Assembly (NCBI RefSeq): GCF_001270745.1
Contig: NZ_KQ434752.1
Coordinates: 537,125 to 601,124 of the forward strand
Direction of reading: 5' to 3'
Origin: Jiangella muralis
Lineage (GTDB): Bacteria; Actinomycetota; Actinomycetes; Jiangellales; Jiangellaceae
DNA: 64,000 nucleotides
Shown: positions 44,262 through 54,895 of the stretch, piece by piece
Layout: each line of letters begins with the position of its first letter
Position numbering within the stretch: the stretch's first letter is position 1
Notes under the pieces: generated by a model
The model's input: the letters and a program-made list of their open reading frames with translations, nothing else
Database searches by the model: none
What the model was told of the DNA's origin: nothing
Made by a program: the position numbers and the translations under genes

Positions 44262-47200
44262 GACGCCAGACACGTGGGGCCCAGGAGCTGCTTGAGGTCG
44301 CCCATGAGCGCCGTGGACGGGGTGACCCGCAGGCGGTCGTCGAGCTTCATGACGGTGGTGCGGCCGGGCCCGGTGAGCTTCAGGTGCACCGGGGTGGCGC
44401 CGGGATGCGTCGTCAGGACGTCCTTGAGCCGCTCGACCACCGGCGGCGTGCACCGGGTCATCGCCATGGTGACGACGACCGGCCCGGAGGGGCCGTCGGA
44501 GAGGTCGGGCATGCTCAGCTCGGCCGCGATGAGCTGCGGCGCCTCCTCGCGGCGGTCGAGCCGGCCCTTGACCACGACGATCTCGTCCTCGGCCAGCTGC
44601 AGCGCGTACAGCTGGTAGGTGGCCGGGAAGAACATCGCCTCGATGGAGCCCTCGAGGTCCTCGACCGTGACGATGGCCCAGGTGTCGCCGCGCTTGCTGA
44701 CCTTGCGCTGCAACGACGTGATGAGCCCGCCGACGCTGATGGTGGTGCCGTTGGGCACCTCTTCCTCGTCGCTGAGCGCGGAGATGGGCCGGTCGGACGC
44801 GTTGGCGATGATGTGCTCGAGGCCGAGCAGCGGATGGTCGGACACGTACAGGCCGAGCATCTCGCGCTCGAACGCCAGCTTCTGTTTCTTGTCCCACTCG
44901 GTGAGCTCCGGCACCTGGACCTCGAAGCCGCCGGCGGCGTCGTCGCCCGCGCCGCCGAAGAGGTCGAACTGGCCGACCGCCTCGTTGCGCTTGAGCGAGA
45001 TGACGGTGTCGACGGCGTCGTCGACGATGGCGGCCAGCGCGCGCCGGGCGTAGCCGAGGGAGTCGAACGCACCGCCGCGGACCAGCGACTCGACGACCCG
45101 CTTGTTGCAGACGTGCACCGGGACCTTGTCCATGAAGTCCGGGAACGTCTCGAACCGGCCGTTCTCCTGCCGGGCCGCGACGATGCCGTCGACGACGTTG
45201 GCGCCGACGTTGCGGATGGCGGTGAGGCCGAAGCGGATGTCGGTGCCGACCGGGGTGAAGTCGCCGGCCGACTCGTTGACGTCGGGCGGCAGCACCTTGA
45301 TGCCCATGCGGCGGCACTCGGACAGGTACAGCGCCGTCTTGTCCTTGTCGTCGCGGACCGAGGTGAGCACCGCGGCCATGTACTCGGCCGGGTAGTGCGC
45401 CTTGAGGTAGGCGGTCCAGTACGCGATGACGCCATAGGCCGCGCTGTGCGCCTTGTTGAACGCGTAGTCGGAGAACGGGACCAGGATGTCCCAGAGCGTC
45501 TTGATGGCGGCGTCGCCGAAGCCGCTGGCCTTCATGCCGTCGGAGAACGGCACGTACTCGGCGTCGAGGACCTCGCGCTTCTTCTTGCCCATGGCCCGGC
45601 GGAGCAGGTCGGCCTTGCCGAGCGAGTACCCGGCGAGCTGCTGGGCGATGGCCATGACCTGCTCTTGGTAGATGATCAGGCCGTAGGTGGTGCCGAGAAT
45701 GGGTTCGAGCGCCTCGGCCAGCTCGGGGTGGACCGGTGTGATGGGCTGCTGGCCGTTCTTGCGCAGCGCGTAGTTGATGTGGCTGTTCGCGCCCATGGGC
45801 CCGGGGCGGTACAGCGCGATGAGGGCGGAGATGTCCTCGAAGTTGTCGGGCTTCATCTGCCGCAGCAGCGAGCGCATGGGCCCGCCGTCGAGCTGGAAGA
45901 CGCCGAGGGAGTCGCCGCGGCCGAGCAGCTCGTAGGTGCCGCGGTCGTCCAGCGGCAGTTCCTCGAGGACGATGGCGTCCTTGCCGTTGCGGACGATGTT
46001 CTTCAGCGCGTCGTCGAGGATGGTGAGGTTGCGCAGGCCCAGGAAGTCCATCTTGACCAGCCCGAGCTCTTCACAGGTCGGGTAGTCGAACTGGGTGATG
46101 ATGGCGCCGTCCTGCTCGCGCTTCATCACCGGGATGGTGTCGAGCAGCGGCGCGGACGACATGATGACGCCGGCCGCGTGCACGCCCCACTGGCGCTTCA
46201 GGTTCTCGAGGCCCTTGGCGGTGTCGACGACCCGGCGCACCTCGGCGTCGGACTCGTACAGCGACCGGAACTCGCCCGCCTCGGCGTACCGCTTGTGCTC
46301 GGGGTCGAAGATGCCCGACAGCGGGATGTCCTTGCCCATGACGGCCGGCGGCATGGCCTTGGTGATGCGCTCGCCGACCGCGAACGGGTTGCCCAGCACC
46401 CGGCTGGCGTCCTTGACGGCCTGCTTGGCCTTGATGGTGCCGTAGGTGACGATCTGCGCGACGTGGTCGGTGCCGTACTTCTCGGTGACGTAACGGATGA
46501 CCTCGCCCCGCCGGCGCTCGTCGAAGTCGATGTCGAAGTCGGGCATCGACTTGCGCTCGGGGTTGAGGAACCGCTCGAAGATGAGCCCGTGCGGGATGGG
46601 GTCGAGGTCGGTGATGCCCATGGCGTACGCCGCGATGGACCCCGCGCCCGACCCGCGGCCCGGGCCGACCCGGATGCCGTTCTCCTTGGCCCAGTTGATG
46701 AAGTCGGCGACGACGAGGTAGTAGCCGGCGTAGCCCTTGGTGGTGACGACCTCGGTCTCGTAGTTGGCGCGGGCCCGGACGTCGTCGGTGATGCCGCCGG
46801 GGAAGCGCTGGTGCAGGCCGCGCTCGACCTCCTTGACGAACCAGGAGACCTCGTCCTCGCCGTCGGGCACCGGGTAGCGCGGCATGTACCTGCCGGGCTC
46901 CTCGACGAACTTGACGTCGCAGCGCTCGGCGATGAGGAGGGTGTTGTCGCAGGCCTCGGGGTACTCGGCCCACTTCTCGCGCATCTCGGCCGCGGTCTTG
47001 AGGTAGAAGTCCTCGGCGTCGAACTTGAACCGCTTGGGGTCGGCGAGCGTGGAACCGGACTGCACGCACAGCAGGACGGCGTGCGCCTCGTGGTCGGACT
47101 TGCGGGTGTAGTGGAGGTCGTTGGTGGCCAGCAGCGGCAGGCCGAGGTCCTTGCCCAGGCGCAGGAGGTCTTCGCGGATGCGGGTCTCGATGCTGAGCCC

Positions 47201-47770
47201 GTGGTCCATCAGCTCGAGGAAGAAGTTGTCCTTGCCGAAGATGTCGCGGAACTCCGACGCGGCCTTGATGGCTTCGTCGTACTTGCCCAGCCGCAGGAAC
47301 GTCTGCACCTCGCCGCTGGGGCAGCCGGTGGTCGCGATGATGCCGGCGGAGTACTTCTGCAGCAGCTCGCGGTCCATGCGCGGCTTGAAGTAGAAGCCCT
47401 CGATGCTGGCCAGCGACGACAGCCGGAACAGGTTGTGCATGCCGCCGGTGTTCTCGGCGAACATCGTCATGTGCGTGTAGGCGCCGCTACCCGAGACGTC
47501 GTCGCCGCCGCCGTCGCCCCACCGCACCCGCGTCTTGTCGAACCGGCTGGTGCGCGGCGTCAGGTACGCCTCGGTGCCGATGATCGGCTTGATGCCGTGC
47601 TTCTTCGCCTTGTTGTAGAACTCGTAGGCGCCGAACACGTTGCCGTGGTCGGTGGTCGCCACGGCCGGCATGCCCTGTTTCGCGGCCTCGGAGAAGAGGT
47701 CGTCGAGACGGGCGGCGCCGTCGAGCATGGAGTATTCGGTGTGCACGTGCAGGTGCACGAAGCTCGACAC
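44258..47770 (-). CDS. dnaE: DNA polymerase III alpha subunit (replicative)
   Basis: 1170 residues. Start GTG 47770 (VSSFVHLHVHTEYSML) follows AGGAGG by five bases. PHP domain: FVHLHVHTEYSMLDGA, ATTDHGNVFGAYEF. Polymerase: GRGSGAGSIAAYAMGITDLDPI, catalytic Asp triad in SMPDFDIDFDERRR and downstream; VQLDGGPMRSLLRQMKPDNFEDI; DYAFNKAHSAAYGVIAYWTAYLKAHYPAEYM. C-terminal helix-hairpin-helix (LGANVVDGI-like, ALAAIVDDAVD), OB fold (ISVGGLITSLQRKVSKRGDTWAIVTVEDL). Main chromosomal replicase. Mutasome paralogue DnaE2 would lack this full set. Confidence 0.97.
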   Translation of the reverse strand: MSSFVHLHVHTEYSMLDGAARLDDLFSEAAKQGMPAVATTDHGNVFGAYEFYNKAKKHGIKPIIGTEAYLTPRTSRFDKTRVRWGDGGGDDVSGSGAYTHMTMFAENTGGMHNLFRLSSLASIEGFYFKPRMDRELLQKYSAGIIATTGCPSGEVQTFLRLGKYDEAIKAASEFRDIFGKDNFFLELMDHGLSIETRIREDLLRLGKDLGLPLLATNDLHYTRKSDHEAHAVLLCVQSGSTLADPKRFKFDAEDFYLKTAAEMREKWAEYPEACDNTLLIAERCDVKFVEEPGRYMPRYPVPDGEDEVSWFVKEVERGLHQRFPGGITDDVRARANYETEVVTTKGYAGYYLVVADFINWAKENGIRVGPGRGSGAGSIAAYAMGITDLDPIPHGLIFERFLNPERKSMPDFDIDFDERRRGEVIRYVTEKYGTDHVAQIVTYGTIKAKQAVKDASRVLGNPFAVGERITKAMPPAVMGKDIPLSGIFDPEHKRYAEAGEFRSLYESDAEVRRVVDTAKGLENLKRQWGVHAAGVIMSSAPLLDTIPVMKREQDGAIITQFDYPTCEELGLVKMDFLGLRNLTILDDALKNIVRNGKDAIVLEELPLDDRGTYELLGRGDSLGVFQLDGGPMRSLLRQMKPDNFEDISALIALYRPGPMGANSHINYALRKNGQQPITPVHPELAEALEPILGTTYGLIIYQEQVMAIAQQLAGYSLGKADLLRRAMGKKKREVLDAEYVPFSDGMKASGFGDAAIKTLWDILVPFSDYAFNKAHSAAYGVIAYWTAYLKAHYPAEYMAAVLTSVRDDKDKTALYLSECRRMGIKVLPPDVNESAGDFTPVGTDIRFGLTAIRNVGANVVDGIVAARQENGRFETFPDFMDKVPVHVCNKRVVESLVRGGAFDSLGYARRALAAIVDDAVDTVISLKRNEAVGQFDLFGGAGDDAAGGFEVQVPELTEWDKKQKLAFEREMLGLYVSDHPLLGLEHIIANASDRPISALSDEEEVPNGTTISVGGLITSLQRKVSKRGDTWAIVTVEDLEGSIEAMFFPATYQLYALQLAEDEIVVVKGRLDRREEAPQLIAAELSMPDLSDGPSGPVVVTMAMTRCTPPVVERLKDVLTTHPGATPVHLKLTGPGRTTVMKLDDRLRVTPSTALMGDLKQLLGPTCLAS

Positions 47771-47883
47771 GGACGCCTCCTCACGCGAACAGACCACCGG
47801 CGTCAGGGGCGCGCGCCGGGGACTGGAGACAGCCTATGCCGACGCTCCGACAGCGTCTCGGTGCCACTCCGACGAGAGCCGGC

Positions 47884-48543
47884 TCACAACCGCCAGACGG
47901 GCGGTTCGCCCTCCTCGTCCCGTTCGGCGGCGTCGAGTCCGGCCTCGATGATCGCGGTGACGATGCGGGCCAGCGACTCCGGCGGGAGCGACGGCGCGCG
48001 CTCGGCCATCGCGGCGACGATGGCGGCCTCGCGGCCCGGGTCGCGGCCGGCGTGACCGCCCACGGGCTTGAGCCGCTGCACCCGTCCGGCCAGCGCGACC
48101 CGGTGCTCCAGCAGCGTCGCCAGTGCCGCGTCGACGGCGTCGATGGCCGCCCGGCAGCCGGTGACGGTGTCCGGGACGGCGGACCGGACCAGCGGCGCGA
48201 CCCGGGTCGCGGCCTCGCGGGCCTGCGCGGCGGCCGCGGCGCCCGGCGCGGTGAGCCACAGGCCGTCGGCTCCCGCCGCGACGGCGGCCGCGGCCAGCTC
48301 CGGCCGCTCCCCCAGGTTCACGACGACGGGCCGCCCCTGCGCCCGCGCGGCCTCGATGACGGCCGGGTCGACGCCACCGGCTCCGCCGACCAGCGTGACG
48401 GACGCGGCTGGGACGGCGTCGTGGTCGAGGTCGCCGCCGGCTCCGGCGGGCGCGACGACGAGCGGCCGGACGGCGTCGTGGAACGCCGCGGGGACGGCGG
48501 TGGCGGCCGTCGTTGCGGCCGGGCGCTGCGTGGGTGCGGTCAC
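47884..48543 (-). CDS. Chorismate mutase (AroQ type) with N-terminal extra region
   Basis: 219 residues from GTG 48543 (CAGGAG six bases upstream). The C-terminal 80 residues are the AroQ helical domain: CRAAIDAVDAALATLLEHRVALAGRVQRLK, DPGREAAIVAAMAERAPSLPPESLARIVTAIIEAGLD, with active-site Arg, Arg and Lys positions present. The 110-residue N-terminal part (VTLVGGAGGVDPAVIEAARAQGRPVVVNLG, ELAAAAVAAGADGLWLTAP) looks like half a TIM-barrel, reminiscent of the end of a DAHP synthase, and has no obvious active site. It converts chorismate to prephenate for Phe/Tyr. A fused relic or a regulatory domain is possible. Confidence 0.85.
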   Translation of the reverse strand: MTAPTQRPAATTAATAVPAAFHDAVRPLVVAPAGAGGDLDHDAVPAASVTLVGGAGGVDPAVIEAARAQGRPVVVNLGERPELAAAAVAAGADGLWLTAPGAAAAAQAREAATRVAPLVRSAVPDTVTGCRAAIDAVDAALATLLEHRVALAGRVQRLKPVGGHAGRDPGREAAIVAAMAERAPSLPPESLARIVTAIIEAGLDAAERDEEGEPPVWRL

Positions 48544-48767
48544 GGGATACTCCTGTTTCCGTGAACGGCCGTCCACCTCCGGGAGCCGGCCGTTCGGGGC
48601 CAGATGGCGAGAGAGCCGGCTCGGGAGGGCCGCGCTACGCCTCGGCGCGGCCGGCCACCCGGGCCGGCTCGATAAAGGCGAGATACGCGCGCATGACGGC
48701 GACGGTACCGGCGTCCCGCCCCGCCTGTCCACGAACCGGACCGCCTGGTTCACATGACGAGACGGGG

Positions 48768-51700
48768 TCAGCGTGGCCGGAGCGCCGCGCGGCAGGCGGC
48801 CGCCACCTGGCGTGCGGCGGCCAGCGGCGCCGTCCAGCCGGTCCGCTCCCCCGCGGCCACCAGCGGCGCGAGCAGCTCGGCGGCGGCCCGCGGGGCGCCG
48901 CGCCGGAGCCGGGCGCGGGCCAGCGCCACGTACGTGTCCGCGCCGTACAGCCAGACCGACCCCGGCGGGGCGCCGACGGCCCGCACCATGGCGTCGGCCT
49001 CGTCGAGCAGCTCGCGCGAGTCCGTCGCGGCGGCCAGCGCGGCCAGGCAGGGCAGCCGGTAGGCCTCGGTACGGTGCCGGCCGGCGATCGTCAGCCCGCG
49101 CTCCAGCAGGACGACGGCCTCCGCGGTCCGGTCCAGTTCCAGCAGCGTGGTGGCGTAGGCGGCCATGCTCGCGGCGCCGAACCAGGCGTGCGCCGGCAGC
49201 GTCAGCGACCGGCGCCCGTGCCGGACGGCGTCGCCGGGCCGGCCGCGCAGCCGCGCGATCCAGCCGAGGTTCGCCTCGTACCAGGACTCGTAGCCGGTGT
49301 ACCCGCTGCGCCGGTTGATCAGCAGCGCCTCCTCGACCCGCCTGGTGGCGGTGTCCCAGTCGCCGCGGGCGAGCGCCGGGAAGGCGGACTCGAACACGCA
49401 CCACTGCAGCAGCCAGAGGTCGCCGGAGCGTCGGCACAGCGGCTCCAGCTCGTCCAGGACGGCGCGCAGCTCGCGCACCTCGCCCTGGTAGGCGTACGCC
49501 GTCTTCAGCCCGTCCAGCGCCACCGTCAGCGCGTGGTCGCCGCCGATGACGCGGGCCAGCGCCAGCGCGCGCCGTCCGTACGACAGGGCGTCGTCGAAGC
49601 GCAGCCGGTTGGCCGAGAGCACCGAGAGCCACGCCAGCAGCTCCGACTCCGCCGGCCGGTCGCCCAGGCGCTGCGCCAGCCGCAGGCTCTCCTCGAGGTG
49701 CACCGTCCCCTCGGCGACCGGCCGGCCGCCACCCGCCCAGGCCGGCCCGCCCAGCTGGCGCAGGGCGCGCATCTCCAGGCCGCGGTCGCCGGCCGCACGC
49801 GCCGCCCGCAGTGCCTCCGCGTGGTCGGCCACCGCGTCGGCGTAGCGGAACATCGCCTCCCGGGCCCGGCCGCGGGCCAGGTGCGCCCGCCCGGTCAGCT
49901 CGACGTCGCCGCTGCGGCCGGCCGCGTCGATGGCCTGGCGCAGCAGCGCCTCGGCGTCGCCGACGGCGTACCGGTGCAGCGCCTGCTCCCCCGCGGCCAG
50001 CCAGCCCGGCCCGGCGCGCGCCCAGTCGCCCGCGGCCGCGGCGTGCCAGCCGACCGCCTCCGGGTTGCCGGCCTGCAGGTCAGCGGCGCGCAGGTGGTAC
50101 GCCACCCGGGTGGGCGGCGGCGTCGCGGCGTACAGGGTCTCCTGGACCAGGTCGTTCCCGAACTCGTACGAGCGGCCGGCCACCACGAGCAGCCGGGTCG
50201 GCAGGATCCGGTGACAACGCCGGGCCGCCTCCTGCGCGCTGAGGTCGAGCAGGCCGGCCAGCGTCATCGGCGTGAACGACGAGCCGAGCACGGCGGCGGC
50301 GTGCAGCAGCTCCTCGGCCTGCGGGCCGGCCCGCCGGACCCGGGCCATGACGCTGGCCCGCAGCGAGTCCGGGATGCCCTCCTCGCCCGCGGCCAGCGCG
50401 CGCAGCGTCTCGACGACGAACAGCGTGTGGCCGCGCGTGCGCCGGGCGATCTCGGCACCGTGCGCCTGCTGGCCGGCCTCGGCCGCCAGCCGCGAGATCG
50501 CCGCGTCGTCCAGCGGGCCGACGTCGAGCCGCTCGGCGACCCCGGCCAGCGTGGCGAGGACCCGCTCACCTTCGTCCGCCCGGACGGTGCCGATCACCAG
50601 CAGCCGGCCCTCGGCCGCGTGCCGGCCGAGGTAGTGCAGCAGCTCGACGGTGGCCGCCCCGGCGTGGTGCAGGTCGTCGACGACGAACACGACCGGCTGC
50701 CGGGCGGCCAGCCGGCGCAGGAAGACGACCACCGCGTCGTAGACGCGGCGACGCTCGGCGGCCGCGCTGCGCCGCTCCGGCGGCGGCTCGCCCAGCAGCG
50801 CCGCGACCTCCGGCACCAGCGTGGCCAGGGCGCCCGCGCGGTCACCGGTGGACTGCCGCAGCACCGGCGCCGGCAGCTGGGCGACCAGCCGGCCGAGCGC
50901 CTCGGCCACCGGCTGCAGGAACAGCGAGCGCTCCACGTCGTAGCAGCGCGCCTCCAGGGTGCGGCCGCCGGTGCGGCGGGCCAGCCGGGCGGCCTCCTCG
51001 GCCAGCGCGGTCTTGCCGATCCCGGCCTCGCCGGCGACCAGCACGAGCGCCCCCTCTCCGGCGACCGCCTGCTCCCACAGCCGGACCAGCCGGGCGAGCT
51101 CGGGTGCCCGCCCGGCCAGCCGTTCGACGCCGGGAGCGGAGCCGGCGACGGCGGGCGCGGCCGGTGTGACCTGCTGGCGCAGGATCGCGACGTGCAGCTC
51201 GCGGGTCGGCGGCGCCGGGTCGACGCCCAGCTCGGCGGCCAGGCCGGCGCGCAGCCGCTCGAACGCCGTCAGCGCCCGGGCCGGCTCGCCGGCGGCGTCG
51301 TAGACCCGCATCAGCGACCGCGCGGACCGCTCGTCCAGCGGTTCGGCCGCGGCCGCCGCCTCCGCCGCCGCGAGCGCCGCCGCGACGTCCCCCGTCCGCA
51401 GGCCCGCCTCGGCCGCGACCGCACGGGCCCGCCCGACGACGTCCGCCTGGAGCCGCCGGCCTTCCACCGCCCAGGCGGCGTCCGCCTCGTCGGCCAGCAG
51501 CGGCGTGGAGCCGACCAGATCCAGCCCGGCCTGGGCGGAGGCCAGCGCCATCGCCGGCTCCGCGTTCGCCAGCCGCAGCTCCGCCTCGTCGACGAGGTCG
51601 GCGGCCCGGTGCAGGTCGACCCGCGCGCCGTCGCCGAGCCGGTAGCCGGACCGGCCGCCGGCGACGACGTCCTGGCCGAGGGCGGCCCGCAACCGGCTGA

Positions 51701-51929
51701 CCAGCGTCGCGACGCTCGCCTCCGGCCGCCGCGGCGGCCGCCCGCCCCACAGCGCGTCGACGATGGTGTCGACGGGCACCAGCCGGCCGCCCGCGACGGC
51801 CAGCAGGGCCAGCAGCGTCCGCCCCTTGCGGTCGCCCACCTCGCCGGCGGCCAGCGCCCGGCCCGCGCGCACCACGGTCAGCTCGCCGGCCACGCGCACC
51901 TGCAGCTCAGCACCGTCCGCCGTGTCCAC
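48768..51929 (-). CDS. SARP/AfsR-type regulator with BTAD, AAA ATPase and TPR domains
   Basis: 1053 residues from GTG 51929. Winged helix at 1-100 (GELTVVRAGRALAAGEVGDRKGRTLLALL, VDTIVDALWGGRPPRRPEASVATLVSRLRAALG); BTAD at about 105-255 (LHRAADLVDEAEL ... PLDERSARSLMRVYDAAGEPARALTAFERLRAGLAAELGVDPAPPTREL); ATPase with Walker A AGEAGIGKTAL near 300 and Walker B PVVFVVDDLHHAGAA near 415; the C-terminal 450 residues are TPR-like repeats. This is the layout of AfsR and pathway-specific activators of secondary metabolism or stress. Its divergent FAD oxidase is a likely target, with 116 bases between starts. Confidence 0.93.
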   Translation of the reverse strand: MDTADGAELQVRVAGELTVVRAGRALAAGEVGDRKGRTLLALLAVAGGRLVPVDTIVDALWGGRPPRRPEASVATLVSRLRAALGQDVVAGGRSGYRLGDGARVDLHRAADLVDEAELRLANAEPAMALASAQAGLDLVGSTPLLADEADAAWAVEGRRLQADVVGRARAVAAEAGLRTGDVAAALAAAEAAAAAEPLDERSARSLMRVYDAAGEPARALTAFERLRAGLAAELGVDPAPPTRELHVAILRQQVTPAAPAVAGSAPGVERLAGRAPELARLVRLWEQAVAGEGALVLVAGEAGIGKTALAEEAARLARRTGGRTLEARCYDVERSLFLQPVAEALGRLVAQLPAPVLRQSTGDRAGALATLVPEVAALLGEPPPERRSAAAERRRVYDAVVVFLRRLAARQPVVFVVDDLHHAGAATVELLHYLGRHAAEGRLLVIGTVRADEGERVLATLAGVAERLDVGPLDDAAISRLAAEAGQQAHGAEIARRTRGHTLFVVETLRALAAGEEGIPDSLRASVMARVRRAGPQAEELLHAAAVLGSSFTPMTLAGLLDLSAQEAARRCHRILPTRLLVVAGRSYEFGNDLVQETLYAATPPPTRVAYHLRAADLQAGNPEAVGWHAAAAGDWARAGPGWLAAGEQALHRYAVGDAEALLRQAIDAAGRSGDVELTGRAHLARGRAREAMFRYADAVADHAEALRAARAAGDRGLEMRALRQLGGPAWAGGGRPVAEGTVHLEESLRLAQRLGDRPAESELLAWLSVLSANRLRFDDALSYGRRALALARVIGGDHALTVALDGLKTAYAYQGEVRELRAVLDELEPLCRRSGDLWLLQWCVFESAFPALARGDWDTATRRVEEALLINRRSGYTGYESWYEANLGWIARLRGRPGDAVRHGRRSLTLPAHAWFGAASMAAYATTLLELDRTAEAVVLLERGLTIAGRHRTEAYRLPCLAALAAATDSRELLDEADAMVRAVGAPPGSVWLYGADTYVALARARLRRGAPRAAAELLAPLVAAGERTGWTAPLAAARQVAAACRAALRPR

Positions 51930-52045
51930 CCCCCTGCCACCAGGTCGTACTCCTCCCGGCCGCGCCGGTCAAGAGCGACCGCAACGCCACCGCAACGGGG
52001 CGTGGAACCGTCGCCGTCGTCCGTACTCACCACGGGGGGAACACC

Positions 52046-53440
52046 ATGAGCACCGCCATCGAGACCGGGCGCACCGCGCACCGGGAGCTCACCGACGTCC
52101 GCGGCCGGCTGACCGGGCCGGAGGACGCCGGCTACGACGAGGCCCGCAAGGTCTACAACGCCATGATCGACCGGCGCCCGGCGCTGATCGCCCGGTGCGC
52201 CGACGCCGACGACGTCGCCCGGGTCGTCCGCTTCGCCCGCGACCACGGGCTGCCGCTCGCGGTGCGCGGCGGCGGCCACAACGGCGCCGGCCTGGGCGTC
52301 GTCGACGACGGTGTCGTCATCGACCTGGGCGACCTGCGCGACATCACCGTCGACCCGGCGGCCCGGACGGCGCGCGTCGGCGGCGGCTGCACCTGGGGCG
52401 AGGTGGACCGCGCGACGAACGAGCACGGCCTGGCCACGCCGAGCGGCATCATCTCGACGACGGGGGTCGGCGGGCTGACGCTCGGCGGGGGCATCGGCCA
52501 CCTGACCCGCGCGTTCGGCCTGGCCATCGACAACCTGCTCGAGGTGGAGATGGTGCTGGCGAACGGCGAGCGGGTGTCGGCCAGCGCGGCCGAGCACCCG
52601 GACCTGTTCTGGGCGGTCCGCGGCGGCGGCGGCAACTTCGGCGTCGTCACGTCGTTCCTGTTCCGGCTGCACGAGCTGGACACCGTCATCGCCGGCCCGA
52701 CGTTCTGGCCGGTCGAGCAGACCGCCGAGGTGCTGTCGGCCTACCGCGACTTCCTGCCCGCCGCGCCGCGCGAACTGAACGGGTTCTTCCTGGTCGGAGC
52801 GGTGCCACCGGCGCCGCCGTTCCCCGAGGAGCTGCACCTGCGCACGGTCTGCGGCGTCGTCTGGTGCCACGTCGGGTCCGCGGAGCAGGCCGCCGCCGAC
52901 ATGGCGCCGCTGCTGGACGCGCTGCCCGAGCCGCTGCTGCACGGGCCGGCGCCGATGCCGCACCCGGCGCTGCAGGGCGCCTTCGACGGCCTCTACCCGC
53001 CGGGCGACCAGTGGTACTGGCGGGCGGACTTCGTCACGGAGATCCCGGACGAGGCGGTGGCGATCCACGCCGACTTCGGCGCCCGGCTGCCCACCTGGAA
53101 GTCGACCATGCACCTGTACCCGATCGACGGCGCGGCGCACGACGCCGGTCCCGCCGACACCGCCTGGAGCTACCGGGACGCGCGCTGGGGGTCCGTGTTC
53201 GCGGGGGTGGACGCCGACCCGGCCAACGTCGAGCGCATCAGCACGTGGTCGAAGGGGTACTTCGGGGCGCTGCACCCGTACTCGGCCGGCGGGGCGTACG
53301 TGAACATGATGATGGACGAGGGCGAGGAACGGGTCCGGGCCAGCTACCGCGGCAACTACGAGCGGCTGGCCCGCATCAAGGCGCAGTACGACCCGGACAA
53401 CCTGTTCCGGGTGAACCAGAACATCCGCCCAGCTACGTAG
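52046..53440 (+). CDS. FAD-linked oxidase, berberine-bridge-like family
   Basis: 464 residues. FAD_binding_4 domain: [19 protein letters not shown]-like start, [45 protein letters not shown] with the covalent-FAD His in RGGGHN, and [32 protein letters not shown]. The second covalent position, a Cys in bicovalent enzymes, is not present (Ile-Ile-Ser), so mono-covalent FAD is expected. BBE C-terminal motif [50 protein letters not shown]. Oxidises alcohols, sugars or natural products; substrate unknown. Divergent from the AfsR-like regulator; its stop overlaps the convergent rluD by eight bases. Confidence 0.92.
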   Translation: MSTAIETGRTAHRELTDVRGRLTGPEDAGYDEARKVYNAMIDRRPALIARCADADDVARVVRFARDHGLPLAVRGGGHNGAGLGVVDDGVVIDLGDLRDITVDPAARTARVGGGCTWGEVDRATNEHGLATPSGIISTTGVGGLTLGGGIGHLTRAFGLAIDNLLEVEMVLANGERVSASAAEHPDLFWAVRGGGGNFGVVTSFLFRLHELDTVIAGPTFWPVEQTAEVLSAYRDFLPAAPRELNGFFLVGAVPPAPPFPEELHLRTVCGVVWCHVGSAEQAAADMAPLLDALPEPLLHGPAPMPHPALQGAFDGLYPPGDQWYWRADFVTEIPDEAVAIHADFGARLPTWKSTMHLYPIDGAAHDAGPADTAWSYRDARWGSVFAGVDADPANVERISTWSKGYFGALHPYSAGGAYVNMMMDEGEERVRASYRGNYERLARIKAQYDPDNLFRVNQNIRPAT

Positions 53441-54359
53441 GCCGGATGAGGTCCAGGGCCTGCTGGAGGTCGTCGGGGTAGGTGGAGCTGAACTCGGCCC
53501 ACTCCCCCGACCCCGGGTGCTCGAAGCCCAGCCGCTTCGCGTGCAGCCACTGCCGCGTCAGCCCGAGCCGGGCGGCCAGCGTGGGGTCGGCGCCGTAGGT
53601 GAGGTCGCCGACGCAGGGGTGCCGCAGCGCGCTGAGGTGCACCCGGATCTGGTGCGTCCGCCCGGTCTCCAGGTGGACTTCCAGCAGGCTGGCCGCCGGG
53701 AACGCCTCCAGCGTCTCGTAATGCGTGACGCTGGGCTTGCCACCGGCGACGACGGCCCACTTGTAGTCGTGCTGCGGATGGCGGTCGATGGGGGCGTCGA
53801 CGGTGCCGCGGGACGGGTCCGGGTGGCCCTGGACCAGCGCGTGGTAGACCTTGTCGACCGTCCGCTCCTTGAACTGCCGCTTCAGCGACGTGTAGGCGCG
53901 CTCGGACTTCGCCACCACCATGAGCCCGCTGGTGCCGACGTCGAGCCGGTGGACGACGCCCTGCCGCTCGGCCGCCCCGCTGGTGGAGATGCGGAACCCG
54001 GCGGCGGCCAGGCCACCGACCACCGTCAGGCCGGTCCAGCCGGGGCTGGGGTGCGCCGCGACGCCGACCGGCTTGTCGACCACGACGACGTCGGGGTCGT
54101 CGTGGACGATGCGCATTCCTTCGACGTGCTCGGGGACGACCTGGATGGGCGCCGGCGGCGCCGGGAGCTCGACCTCCAGCCAGGAGCCGCCGCGCACGCG
54201 CGCCGACTTCAGCGCGACGGAGCCGTCGACGACGACGTGGCCGTCCTCGACCAGCGCGGCGGCCTTGCTGCGGGAGAACCCGAACAGCCGGGCCAGGGCG
54301 GCGTCGAGACGCTCGCCCTCCAGCCCGTCGGGGACGGGGAGACTGCGGTGCTCACTCAT
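53433..54359 (-). CDS. rluD: Ribosomal large-subunit pseudouridine synthase D family
   Basis: 308 residues. S4 RNA-binding domain ([31 protein letters not shown]), then RluA-type synthase: [34 protein letters not shown], catalytic Asp in [66 protein letters not shown] and [16 protein letters not shown]. Modifies 23S rRNA uridines. ATG 54359 overlaps the lspA stop by four bases. Confidence 0.95.
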   Translation of the reverse strand: MSEHRSLPVPDGLEGERLDAALARLFGFSRSKAAALVEDGHVVVDGSVALKSARVRGGSWLEVELPAPPAPIQVVPEHVEGMRIVHDDPDVVVVDKPVGVAAHPSPGWTGLTVVGGLAAAGFRISTSGAAERQGVVHRLDVGTSGLMVVAKSERAYTSLKRQFKERTVDKVYHALVQGHPDPSRGTVDAPIDRHPQHDYKWAVVAGGKPSVTHYETLEAFPAASLLEVHLETGRTHQIRVHLSALRHPCVGDLTYGADPTLAARLGLTRQWLHAKRLGFEHPGSGEWAEFSSTYPDDLQQALDLIRPT

Positions 54360-54895
54360 GACGCGACCACCTCGCGCCGCCGGGCGTCGTGCGGGATGCC
54401 GCGCACGCTCAGCACCGCGACCAGCACGGCGCCGGTGACGATGGCGGTGTCGGCGAGGTTGAAGACCGGCCAGTTCGGCAGCTCGACGAAGTCGACGACG
54501 TGGCCGCGGAACGCGCCGGGCATGCGGAAGATGCGGTCGGTGAGGGTGCCCAGCGCGCCGCCCAGGACGGCGCCGAGCGCCACCGCCCAGCCGCGGTGCG
54601 CCACCCGGCGGCCGACCACCACGATGACCAGCACGACCGCGATGGCGACCACCGTCAGCACCGGCGTCAGGTTCGTGGCCAGGCTGAACGCGGCGCCCGG
54701 GTTGCGGATCAGCCGCAGCTGCACCAGCTCGCCCAGCACCGGGACCGCCCGGCCGGGGTCGAGCAGCGAAACTGCCAGGATCTTCGTCAGCTGGTCCGCC
54801 GCCAGCACGGCGGCGGCCACGGCCAGGAGGACGCCGGTGCGGCGGCGCCCTCCGTCCGTCAGCGGCGCTCCTGCTTCTGCTTGCACGTCATGCAC
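54356..54895 (-). CDS. lspA: Lipoprotein signal peptidase II
   Basis: 179 residues, four helices. [60 protein letters not shown] with the first catalytic Asp and [26 protein letters not shown] with the second. The usual GNLxDR is GTLTDR here. It cleaves signal peptides below the lipidated Cys, acting after Lgt. The ATG lies inside the end of the DksA-like gene (37-base overlap). Confidence 0.95.
   Translation of the reverse strand: MHDVQAEAGAPLTDGGRRRTGVLLAVAAAVLAADQLTKILAVSLLDPGRAVPVLGELVQLRLIRNPGAAFSLATNLTPVLTVVAIAVVLVIVVVGRRVAHRGWAVALGAVLGGALGTLTDRIFRMPGAFRGHVVDFVELPNWPVFNLADTAIVTGAVLVAVLSVRGIPHDARRREVVAS

Noticed and set aside
44384-48055. 1223-codon plus-strand open frame opposite dnaE
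   Set aside because: Antisense artefact of a long high-GC gene; no helices or motifs, and dnaE motifs occupy the other strand.
52400-52520. Bicovalent flavin attachment in the FAD oxidase
   Set aside because: The expected Cys in the GxC segment is absent ([11 protein letters not shown]), leaving only the His.
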